Assembly: GCA_014529385.2 (NCBI GenBank)
Contig: CM043953.1
Span: forward strand, 66,700,872-66,764,871
DNA length: 64,000 nt
Direction: 5' to 3'
From: Adiantum capillus-veneris
Lineage: Eukaryota > Streptophyta > Polypodiopsida > Polypodiales > Pteridaceae
How positions within the stretch are numbered: position 1 is the stretch's first letter; each line of letters starts with the position of its first letter. The notes beneath the pieces are model-generated. The model searched no databases. It saw only the letters and a program-made list of their open reading frames with translations, and was not told the DNA's origin. The position numbers and the translations under genes are program-made. This document shows, in pieces, positions 53,568 to 63,512 of the stretch.

Positions 53568-54836
53568 AGTGCTTTAAAAAACTACACATATGATTATTTG
53601 CAAAGATACCGGGTAAGTTTAATACAACACCTGCTTACTATGTCTAGCCCCAGAGAGCTTGAAGATAGCGGCTTGGATGACCGCACTATTGATCTAACAA
53701 AACATGACGTGCCACCACGACAAACCCCTGCATCCGATATAGTGGAATCACAACGGGCCGAGGGGGTCATATCAACAGAAGATGAAAGAGCCGAGGATGA
53801 GGAAAGGTCAAATGAGAATATGGAAGGTGCTAGTGTACAACCAGAGGAGACAATGAAAGAGCCAAGTCAGTCAGTCGAGGAGCCAAAAGAGCCTATGCCT
53901 GAAACCCAAGATGAGGAAAGCAGGCCTATAGATGAGCAAAAGGATATGGATGAGGAAAGCAGGCCTAGGGATGAGCAAACTGATATGGATCAGGCAAGGA
54001 TGTATGAGGCAATCCGATCAACCGAGGGAGAGGAAAAGACCTTGGAGGAAACCTTGAATGAGGCAGAAAGAGCCATGGGGGAGACCCCTGATGAAGATGT
54101 GAATGATGACTATGAAGATAAAGCAGAGGAGAGCAACAACGACATGAACACTACAGAGACCCAGTATGGACCCTTGCTACCTGTAGATACGGTTGTTCCG
54201 GTAATGTCTATTCAAGTATGGCAAAATATGTTCAGCTTCTAACTACTTATATGTACTTGTCAACTTTTACAGAGGTTGATTATCTTGGACGTCAATGGAT
54301 TGCTGCTGATGCGGGTGCCTCTCGGTGACAGAGAACCCTTTGAGGATTTGCAAACGTTTCGGATGGGAACTTGTCGAGTCGTGGTTCGTCCAGGAACCAA
54401 GGAATTTATTCAGTTTGTTCTTCCGCGCTTCAGAGTTGCCATATGGTCTTCAATGCAAAGGCAAAACTTGTCGCCACTAGTTGCAATAGTTTGCAGTGTA
54501 TGCCACGCTCACACGTTAGATTTTGCCTTTTTGTATGATCAAAGAAAATGCGTTACCGTTGAGGGCCACTACCACCCTAAAAAACCACACTTACCTCTTT
54601 TGTACAAACCGTTTAGCCAAATCGGTGTACCCTTTGATGCAACTAATACACTACTGATTGATGATACTCCTGAAAAGGTAGAACTAAATCCGTCGGGAAC
54701 AACTGTCTCACCACCTTCTTTTGAGGGGCATTCCTTCGATTTTTACCTTGAAGACATTCTGATTCCATACTTACAGAAATTGTATCTCAGTCCATTGTTC
54801 ACGGACAAGTTTGTACTTTCTAATGAATTAAGATGA
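53568..54836 (+). CDS. Gene C 3' exons: acidic linker and FCP1/NIF-type phosphatase-like domain
   Basis: Exon 53568-54200 joins the Ulp1 exon in phase 0 (intron 53487-53567, ending TTTGCAG) and codes SALKNYTYDYLQRYR and then a long Glu/Asp/Pro-rich linker with an internal repeat (DEESRPIDEQKDMDEESRPR). Intron 54201-54272 (GTAATG..TTACAG), phase 0, leads to exon 54273-54836 with RLIILDVNGLLL, RVAIWSSMQ, YKPFSQIG and TLLIDDTPEK. These are the HAD-type motifs of FCP1/SCP domains. The first motif is D-x-N instead of D-x-D, as in some plant FCP1-like proteins; the late D-D pair is kept. FCP1/SCP enzymes dephosphorylate Ser in RNA polymerase II tails and other proteins. If the linker ATG at 53638 is used, this could be a separate protein. 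Confidence 0.78.
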
Positions 54837-54866
54837 CTCTTCTATCATGTCTTTGTCTTGTCTAAC

Positions 54867-54869
<3 letters not shown>

Positions 54870-54937
<68 letters not shown>
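54870..54937. repeat. (GA)n microsatellite between genes C and D
   Basis: Pure GA, 68 bp, in the short convergent intergenic gap. Confidence 0.92.
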
Positions 54938-54941
<4 letters not shown>

Positions 54942-55060
54942 ACATGGTAAAGAAATGTATTTCAAGCACACTTTTTCACAGGGCACAATTGAAAAATGAG
55001 CTCAATAAACTTCATGTCTTGAAAGTCATTTGTATACACTTGGGTTCACAAGAATATCTG

Positions 55061-56481
55061 TTACATTGACACTACTTCAACCCGACCATCCAACTCTTTG
55101 CACAAAATATCTTTTTTCCTTCGCCGCATCACCTTACGGCCAGCTAGGAAAAAGGAAAAATCTGATAGGTCCTTGTCCATTGACTCTTCAATTATGTCAT
55201 GCCGCAAATGCTGAAGACTGCATAGCTCCCTTATTGTAACCACCAACAGTAGGCCATGCTCTTTATCAATCACTTCCACATCCACAGCAGGATTATCTTC
55301 CAAACCTACAGAAACCTGGTCCATAGGAATGTACTTACTGTTGAGCATTTGTGATTGCATATACCAAAACGAGAGTAACAGTGATTGGCTTGCAATCATG
55401 TACTTGACAACTAGAGTATCAAGCGCGAACTCGCACCGTAAACCAATCTCTTCCTTTGCATACCATCCTTTGTCAAGAAGTTTGTCACAGGATGACTGCT
55501 GAAATGACTTGCACATGAACATAGTTTTCGTAACTCGGATGTTGTAGCTATGAAACAGCTCTATGAAGAGTGTAACAGGATAGAAGTTTGCAATTATAAC
55601 CAGTTTGGTGGGAATAGAGCTACGTAGAGACCTTTGTATATCCTTGTAGAGCTTACTTCGCATTGCCTCCACCATTGTTTCCTTGGGAACTGGCCAGTCC
55701 ACAGTGTTCCAATCGGTTGGTACAGGCACTTTCACCAACATGCCATTCTTATTCCCTGAGCTGAGTTGGTAAAAGTGGTCATAAAAAAAGATTCCCTCAT
55801 CAGCCAGTCTTTTGCTGCTCCTCCCTGAATACTGTAGAGAACCAATGTGGGCATGAACAACATGGAAGAGGCCTATTATGCACTCCACAGGCTCCCATTG
55901 CTCATAAGAAGAGGGATAAACATCTGCAATATATATAAGAAGAGTGAAACTAAGAGTATCAATAAGTACAAATGACAAATCTAATGTAATTGAGGTGTGA
56001 AGAATGGAGACATTGCTCATAATAAGTGGGAGAAACATTGCAAAATATATAAGAAAAGTTATAATGAGAGTATCAGTAAGTTCAGATGTCAAGAGTACTT
56101 ACAATTGCAACGTGGTTGATGTATATCTGATACATTTCCACCGTTTGCTATCACCTCTGGATGGGTAAACACATGCTGAACAAGAACTTCCTTTACAGAT
56201 CTTTTTCCGATTTCAACTTGGAAATCCAACACTCTGGCCTTCCATGCTGAGCGGTAAACGTTGATACCACTAGACCTCTTGGGTCTTCTTGGTTGCATGA
56301 GGACCCATGAACCTTTGTTTATCCTTTGTCCAACCCATTGGTTCTCTGCACTTATTGAAGCTAGTATTGTAATTGAGGATATGCTACTACTTGGCCTTCT
56401 AGGCAAAGTGCAGTTGTTGGTTGTTGGTGTGAGAGACAGTAAACACCTGGAGCCTCTTGGGCGAGAAGACGTGGACGCCAT
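55061..56481 (-). CDS. Gene D: unknown 413-residue protein, two exons, intact
   Basis: Exon 1 is 56481-56103 (MASTSSRPRGSRCLLSLTP...), intron 56102-55924 (ATT|GTAAGT to ATTGCAG), exon 2 is 55923-55061. The total is 1,242 nt with no stop, and the phase is kept (N-Y-VYPSSYEQWEP across the junction). Segments include NQWVGQRINKGSWVLMQPRR, FHVVHAHIGSLQYSGRSSKR, LADEGIFFYDHFYQLSSGNK and KLVIIANFYPVTLFIELFHS. I recognise no family and see no clear membrane or zinc motif. The intron contains a diverged duplication of about 117 bp. It is the best preserved gene of the element and lies just inside the right terminal repeat. Confidence 0.7.
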
Positions 56482-56802
56482 AGCTCTCAGAGAAAAGCTT
56501 TAGTGGAGGGAGATTCACTTTGAAAGCATTCTAATGGAGGGAAAGTGTTTTAGAATTCCAATATCTTGTGCGGGCTTAATGGTCACCCTCCAGTACGTTA
56601 ATGACCATAAGAGAATATCAGAAGTGGGACCACATGCAAGCACCTAAAAGCTCGGTAAAAGGAAGGAAATTACGATGCTACAATCCTAGATTCGTGAAAG
56701 TTTTATGCTATTTTCCTATTTTTTGAGTCTTTCCACGTACTTTCCTACGTAACGTAGCCTTCGTTCTCATTGGACGCGCTCTATTATTCTCTCTCTTCAT
56801 AT

Positions 56803-56835
56803 GGCCCTCCAAATGACCTCTGAAATTTCCTAATG
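56803..56835 (-). repeat. Right terminal inverted repeat of the 11.5-kb transposon
   Basis: Inverse of 45314-45346, 32 of 33 positions identical. Confidence 0.9.
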
Positions 56836-57029
56836 GAAAATTGCTTGGATAATTATTTAATTGAAATTAATTCTCATTGAACCTCTTTAAGGGCTATCCA
56901 ATAGGATCCATGCACACCATGAGGGAAACATAGGTAGGGGATTGACATGTGTCCTTATTGCCTCCTAAGTCTTGGTTTGCCTTGAGAGTGTGTGAGTGTT
57001 CTCTCTCTCATCCCCTAGCTTCAAGGCTC

Positions 57030-57850
57030 ACCCCCTCTTATTTAGGGATCCCATTGAATTTAACCACCTCGCGATTGAACCATGGTATCCCTAGGATAAC
57101 ATCCTCATGTTGGAGAGGGTAGTCATATTTGTCGATGTAGCTTTGGACATGAAGCCTCAATTTCCCAATTAAGGGAGTAATGGAGGCTTGTTGTCCCTTG
57201 AAAGCTCCATCAACAGTCATAGTATCTCCCATCTCAAAAGCTTATATACCCATATTAGTGGTCAACTCCGTTGATATGAAGTTGTGAGTAGAGCCAGATC
57301 AAAAAGGATGAAGACATCATGCTCCCTCACCTTACCCCAAGCATAGGAGAGGGATGATCCTTTGCAATGAGTATCCTCTTTTGGAGCTTCGATCATGGAC
57401 GCTCTAGGAGTCTCATTGCGTACATTTATTTTTGGGCAAGAACGATAAACATGTCCTTGCTCCCCACAATTGAAACATTTCTTATCCTTGGAAAAAACCT
57501 CTAGCTCTTCACGAGAGAGTTTATTTTTACCTTTGTAAACTCCTTTCTCCTTGGTCTTGTTGTTGTTTTTGTTGTTGTTGGAGTTATCTTGGGAAGACTT
57601 TTGAGCATTTTTCTTCCCTCTTGATTCATTTCGTTCTTTGTTTTCCATGGGCTTAGCATTCCTTTTAGCCCCTTGTTGGAGATTGATGCACAAAGAAATC
57701 ATAGTGTGGTGGATGACTTCCGTGATGGTCCTTGGCCTTTGAGATCTAACATACTCGGTCATTTCTTCAGGTAGTCCCACACCAAATTGATGCCTTTGCT
57801 TGCCGAGTCTATCTTTTGGAAGACTGTAGCTTTGAGATGTAAATCCTAAG
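57030..57850 (-). pseudogene. Ty3-gypsy gag-protease fragment, minus strand
   Basis: Frame 57780-57262 encodes a gag end: SQRPRTITEVIHHTMISL, an Asn/Lys-rich linker and the CCHC knuckle CFNCGEQGHVYRSC. After a break come protease pieces: HDVFILFDLA (where F-D-S-G is expected; D is kept, S-G lost) and, in 57232-57038, YDYPLQHEDVILGIPWFNRE, the typical gypsy protease G-x-P-W block. No RT follows. It belongs to a family different from gypsy-1 and gypsy-2. Confidence 0.75.
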
Positions 57851-58040
57851 ACTTGTCCACTTGCTTGTGGATAGAGTCGTTGGGGAGCAACTTCAAGCTT
57901 TTCTATTCGGAGAGCACTTTGTATTAAGGAAGAAGAATAAGTGAGCTCGGTGAAGCAAGCTTTGGAGAGAGAGCTTTTTTACCTCCTCCACCCTTGCCGC
58001 TCACTACCACTAGATTCCGCCTATTGCCGCCTCTATCACC

Positions 58041-58247
58041 TGTTGGAATTAGGGTCGCAGAGAAAAAAACACAGCTTAGAGAAGACGAAGGAAGCTCAAG
58101 GCACACAATAGAGAGAGTGTTTCTTGGTGTGCAATGGAAAGATAGATAGCCCTAGAGTGATGGGCATATATTCAATGCACGGGGGAAAAAATTCCCTAAT
58201 AGTCCTAGTGTGTTCACACACATCACTACCACATGTATATGGTAACA
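58041..58247 (-). repeat. 3' LTR of copia-2
   Basis: Direct repeat of 62457-62683; lacks about 20 bp near 58190 present in the other copy. Confidence 0.9.
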
Positions 58248-58556
58248 AATCCCCCTTGGAGTGATGCGGTGAACGAGAGTTTGCACATGAGTAAAGGGAA
58301 GTTCCATGCCCTAAGGACATGATCAGTCCACAAAGGGGAGTAAGCCCAAAGCTTTGCAGAAAGCTTCGAGCTTCTCATGAGACAATGCGTTTGTGAAAAG
58401 GTCTACAAGGTTGTACTATGTTGGCACATAAGCCAAGCTCATATCTCCTACTGAGAGCCTCTCCCTGACATAGTGGTAATGCATCTCAATGTGCTTTGTG
58501 CGAGCATGAAAAAATGGGCTCCTCGCAACTGCCAATGCGTGCTGACTGTCAGTGTC

Positions 58557-59663
58557 CTATCCAATACCCAAATCATCTATAAGGCGTCTGAGCCATACAC
58601 ACTCAACCGTAGTTGTGAAGACTGCCCTGTACTCAGCCTCACAACTAGAAGTGGCCACAGTAGGTTTCTTCTTGCTCAACCATAATATACATGAACTACC
58701 AAGCATGAAACAAAAACCAGTTGTGGACACTCGCATGTCAAAACAACCAGCCCAATCCGAGTCCGAAAAAGCATGTAAATCTGGTGGCAATGATCCGCCC
58801 TTGGGATAAAACAAGCGAAGATGTAAACTGCCACTAAGGTAGAAAAACATCCTCTTGACAGCCTGCCAATGCTTAGACCTGGTCTATGCATAAATCTGCT
58901 GACCTGTGAGACTACAAAATGAATATCTGGCCTCGTGTTACGTACATAAATGAGGCAACCAACAACAGTTTGGTAAAGAGTGACATTAGCAGGATCACCA
59001 ACATCATGTAGACTCAACTTCAAACATGTTTCCATGGGAGTGGTAATAGGTTTGTAATCCTCAAGTCCAAACTTACATAGCAATGTCTCTATGTAACGTT
59101 TTTGACACAAGGAAATACCACCATCACACTGCATAAACTATATGACCAAATAATGATACAATAACCCCAAATCTTTCATCTTGAAAGTAGCATTCAAATC
59201 AGTCTTAAATTCAGCAATATTTCTCTCATTTGGTCCAGTGATCAGCAAATCATCTACATAAAGAACCACAATGAGAAGTACATCACCCTCACGCTTTACA
59301 TATAATGTGCTTTTTGTTGGACTATTACGAAAGCCTTGTTTGACCAAGAACAAAGAGATTGCTTCAATCCATACAAAGCCTTGTTACATTTGCACACTCT
59401 GTCCTCTTGTCCTTTCTTGACAAAACGGCGAGGCTTAAATAAACTTCTTTAAATATGTCACCATTCATAAAAGCAGTAACAATGTCTGACTGATGTACAT
59501 CCCAACCAAAATGAGCTGCCAATGCACATAGAAAACGCACAGTAGTCATATGACAAGTGGGAGCAAAGGTCTCTTCATAATATATATATTTTTGTTGTGC
59601 ATAACCCTTTGCAACAAGTGGAGCCTTATGGCGATCGATCTTACCATCCCGCTTGCGTTTCAA
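58557..59663 (-). pseudogene. copia-2 reverse transcriptase and RNase H
   Basis: Pieces in several frames: APLVAKGYAQQKYIYYEETFAP (59663-59364), ALAAHFGWDVHQSDIVTAFM, STLYVKREGDVLLIVVLYVD then the rest of the YVDD box LLITG (59353-59138), MQCDGGISLCQKRYIETLLC (59134-58676), and RNase H SKKKPTVATSSCEAEYRAVF (58850-58557). The catalytic YVDD is kept, but at least three frameshifts prevent expression. Confidence 0.85.
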
Positions 59664-59714
59664 CTTGTTAACCCACTTCGTACCAAGGGCCTTTTTTCCA
59701 GGAGGAAAATCACA

Positions 59715-60492
59715 TCAAGTCCATGTGTAATTTTCTATAAGTGCATCATATTCTGATTGCATGGCAGCCATCCAATTTTTTGAATTTTGTGATTCATCGA
59801 AAGATAGAGGCTCCTCAACATTATGTAAGCTAGACACAGCCAAAGCATAACAATCTGATGCATTAGATGCATGGCAAGAGCCTGAACGAGTACGACTATA
59901 AAAAAGTGCATCCAATTTACTATCACGCAGAGTGTGCACCAGCCATTTTGGCATACCTGTAGCCTACTCATTTTTAGCCCTTTCCTCATCAAGTACATCA
60001 TGTACATCTGTATTAGTAGTAGGCTGATATGTAACATTTTCAGAAACCCCCATAGGCTGTACATTTGCCTCATTAGAACTTACATTCGTATTTCCACCAC
60101 TGAAAAGAGGCAACAAAGTGTCATAAATGTCCTATGAGCTTACATTACTGTCTCTAGTACATGCCAGCAATAGTTGAACAAAATCTTCCACAAACACTAC
60201 ATCTCGTGAAACCAGAATACGTTTTGTTTGCAGATGATACAACTTGTAACCTTTGCTTTCAGCACTATAACCAACAAAAATACATTTGACAGCCTTATCA
60301 TCCAATTTTCTGCGCTGTGTTTGTGGCACCAAACCATACGCCAAATAGCCAAAAACACGCATGTGCTCAATAGAAGGCTTTCTATCAGCCATGCTTCAAG
60401 GATGGAGTTTGCATGGACCCACAAACATCACTATGCACAAGCTGCAATCTGCATGTGGCCCTAACTGAACCATCCTTTGGAAAGTTAGAACT
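59715..60492 (-). pseudogene. copia-2 integrase 3' part and linker; catalytic core deleted
   Basis: LVHSDVCGSM-type sequence (about 60430) runs after roughly 20 codons straight into ADRKPSIEHMRVFGYLAYGL (60392-60132). Copia integrases have some 110-130 residues between these points, including the second Asp and the Glu. The linker continues with AKWLVHTLRDSKLDA-like sequence (59954-59715) to the RT start. Confidence 0.75.
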
Positions 60493-62143
60493 CTACATCT
60501 TACCCAAAATACAACCTTCACAAACATGTTTGATAGGTGCTTCAAGAGGCGGCAAAGAAGAAACCATGTCAGAGTTTTGCAAACGCAGCAAACTGGCAAA
60601 ATTCAGATGACCAAAACGTGCATGCCAAAGTTTTGCATCTGAAATACCCCTTGAATTTGCAACTGCATTTGCATAATTTTGTCCACACTTTTCATACAAA
60701 GTGAACTTACACAGCCCACGGCACAAAAGCCCAGATGCAACGATCTCATCACCAAAACTGAGATCATGAACTGTACATCTATCATGCACAAATTTGACTA
60801 CAAGTCCAAGTCTAGCAAGTGCAGATACAGACAAAAAATTCTTCTTGATCCCAGGTACATAAAGTGCATCAACAAGTGGGAAAGAACTACCATTAGCATC
60901 AATAAGCACAATCTTTCCAACTCCCTGAACCGGATAAGAGACATTGTTGGCACAAGTGACTGAATTCCCATGAGGGACAAACTCGAGAGAGGTGAAAAAT
61001 TCACGATGTGAGGTAATGTGCTTTGTAGCACCACTGTTGAAATACCACACATGTGAATCTGCAGCAACTGACATGCATGCATCATAGACAACACGATTGT
61101 AAGTGCACTCTACACTCAAAGCCCATTCTGCATCAACATCAGCATTATAGTCTCCTTTTACAGAAGACTCAACAATGGCTACATTTGTAGTGGAACCAGC
61201 ATTTGCAATGGAACCACCCTCTTTCTTCTTAGCCTCTTTGACCTTTAACTTAGGACACTGCTTGATCAAGTGATCATTAGCTTTACAATAATGGCAACGG
61301 ATCTTCTTTTTTCCCTTATCACCAGAATTTCCAGACGATGTGCTACCAACAGAAGCATTGGGAACAAAAGTTTTGCCACTCACACGAGAACCATAAGAAG
61401 TGGCTGCATTGCTGTTAACACCCTTTCTTTGAGAAGCAATAAAAGCCTGTTCAACTGTACACTCTCTAGTCCTGTTTTTTTTTTGCAAAGTGACTCTTGC
61501 AACAGCAATGTGCATAATGCATCAAACTTGACAACTTCTGGATTTCCTTGGGTCATAAGTCTCCAAGTACTAGTAAAAGTCTGCCAAGAATATGATAAGG
61601 CATCAACAACAGTCTGCACAAGGAAACTGTTTGAAATGACTTCACCTGCAGAAATAAGTTTCTCATTGATATGCTTGACACTAGCAAGGAAAGTGTCCAT
61701 ATCATCTTCCTCATGCATAATCTTCGACTCCAGCTCTTTATGCAACAAAGCAATTTAGCCTCACTGCGACTTGCATAAAGACTAGCCAAAATATCCCAAG
61801 CCTGTTTTACAGATTTTGCTAAACGGATGTGAGAAACAATGGTGCGCTTCACAGACAACGCAATCAATGCATGAGCCTGCGCATCCTTTACATCCCAACG
61901 AGCTTGTTCTGCTGTAGGCAAAACAACTCTAATAGCAACAATCCTTGCAGCAAGACCTCCAACATCCTTAACATCGCCTACATCCTTAGAACCAGGACCT
62001 ACATCAATGCCCTCCTGCACAATATTCCAGACGCCCTTTGACACAAGAACGTGTTGCATCATAAAAGCCCACATAAGGTAATTGTCCCCATCCAACCTGT
62101 TCTTAGCAGCAAACATCTTGAAAACATCTGTGTTGTTGTTAGC
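60493..62143 (-). pseudogene. copia-2 Gag and protease
   Basis: Gag starts at MANNNTDVFKMFAAKNRLDG (about 62143) with YLMWAFMMQHVLVSKGVWNI, as in copia gags. A frameshift near 61750 moves the rest to 61748-61380, and another moves the 3' part to 61515-60493. The knuckle reads CHYCKANDHLIKQC. The protease site reads WYFNSGATKHITSH: the catalytic Asp of D-S-G is Asn. The integrase zinc segment HARFGHLNFASL and CEGCILGKM closes the piece. Confidence 0.83.
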
Positions 62144-62456
62144 CATGGTAAATGCTGCACCTGATGTGAAAAATGTCCAAAAATAGGAGAGATGGAGCGG
62201 GAACAACACGTGCTATATAGCACAAACCGTAAAAGAGTGTAAGGTGCCCGTTATGCAGAAAACGACACTGACAAAAATTCTACACAAAATGACAAAACTG
62301 TCTGTGCAGACCTACCTGTAGTGGAAATGGAGGCCAAAATATTTTTCGACCTGTGAACGCTCGCCAAACCACACTCTAATTGGATAAAGTGAGTAGGCGT
62401 GTGCTCAAGTTGTTGACGACTAAGCCCGAGAGGACATAACCTGCTTTCACACCAAT

Positions 62457-62683
62457 TGTTGGAATTAGGGTTGCAGAGAAACACACACAACTTGTAGAAG
62501 ACGAAGGAAGCTCTAGGCACACGATAGACAGAGTGTTTCTTGGTGTGCAATGGAAAGATAGATAGCCCTAGAGTGATGGGCGTATATACAATGCACGGGG
62601 GGAAAAACCTCTTGAAGAGGGAAAAAATGCTCCAGTGGTCCTAGTGTGTTCACACACATCACTACCACATGTATATGGTAACA
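62457..62683 (-). repeat. 5' LTR of copia-2
   Basis: 227 bp; see 58041-58247. Confidence 0.9.
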
Positions 62684-62688
62684 CCACC

Positions 62689-63060
62689 GATGGCTAGTGG
62701 CACTATTTTTGAGCCACATAACCCCTCTTGCTCCTCCACATTGCACCACCGACTTCCAACTCCTCTCTCTCTCTCTCTCTCTCCCTCTCCCTCATCATTG
62801 TGCATTGAAGAGGGTGGATATAGATTGAGCATGTGCATTTGACACATTGCATCCCGAAAAGGAAGCTAGAGGGATGTGGGTATCTCGATATGAAGACGTC
62901 CTCGTCCACCATACTGAAGTTGAGCGGTTGGATGAGCAGCTCCTCCTCCTCCTCCTCCTCTCTCTCTCTCTCTTTCTCTCGATCCTTGGTTTCTGCTAAT
63001 GCTACTACGTCCTCTCTGTACCACCATGAATGCTCTCCTCCTCATCAACCACACGATACT

Positions 63061-63098
<38 letters not shown>

Positions 63099-63132
63099 TC
63101 ACTCTCCTCTATCTACATACCCACCTTCTCTA

Positions 63133-63168
<36 letters not shown>

Positions 63169-63228
63169 TCCCCCTCTTTCTCTTTTTCTCTGAATCTTCT
63201 CTCATATCCCCATCCCCGTGCCCCCTCC

Positions 63229-63287
<59 letters not shown>

Positions 63288-63512
63288 GCAGCCGTTTTTT
63301 GACCTAGTAGACAGCAGTCCACTCTTTTGATCATAACTTCTTCATCCGAACTCCGATTTGGGTGATCTATAGCCTCAATCGAAGAGCACGAAGTCCTCTA
63401 CGCATTGATGTAAAGACAGAAATTTTCAGAGTTATGGAAGGCGTTTCTGTAGCAGCATTTCCGAAGTGAACAGGTTCAAAAAAATTGATTCTCATCTCCT
63501 ATTTTACATACA
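62689..63512. repeat. CT-rich region with microsatellites
   Basis: CT tracts at about 62763-62783, 63066-63094, 63139-63170 and 63233-63283, with short unique stretches. The last 200 bases ('tcataacttcttcatccgaa', 'ccgatttgggtgatctatag') resemble leaders found before gypsy gag genes, from memory. No gene before 63513. Confidence 0.55.

Larger units (their letters stand above)
45314..56835. mobile_element. 11.5-kb DNA transposon with four genes, including a histone-Ulp1-phosphatase gene
   Basis: Terminal inverted repeats of 33 bp lie at 45314-45346 and 56803-56835, identical at 32 positions (they read CATTAGGAAATTTC, one variable base, then GAGGTCATTTGGAGGGCC). Just inside each CATTAGG end lies TA, which could be a TA duplication with the repeat really starting at GGAAATTT; palindromy prevents a decision, and no longer duplication is visible. 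The genes are A (+, 45514-48364), B (-, 48428-50299), C (+, 52055-54836) and D (-, 55061-56481), arranged as two pairs that converge. All have plausible short introns. No retroelement lies inside. Gene A is the best transposase candidate. The superfamily is not determined. Confidence 0.85.
58041..62683 (-). mobile_element. Ty1-copia LTR retrotransposon (copia-2), minus strand, defective
   Basis: The LTRs are 58041-58247 (207 bp) and 62457-62683 (227 bp), starting TGTTGGAATTAGGG and ending ATGGTAACA. Flanks TCACC (58036-58040) and CCACC (62684-62688) agree at four of five bases. The polypurine tract is CCAAGGGGGATT (minus strand, 58248-58259). The primer site reads TGGTGTGAAAGC, a diverged form of the initiator-Met site. 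The interior carries gag, protease, integrase ends, RT and RNase H with many frameshifts. The LTR difference is mainly a 20-bp indel. Confidence 0.92.

Noticed and set aside
45314-56835. Classifying the element as a Ulp1-carrying MULE
   Set aside because: Gene A shows no MULE transposase features that I recognise, the terminal repeats are short, and no 9-bp duplication is visible.
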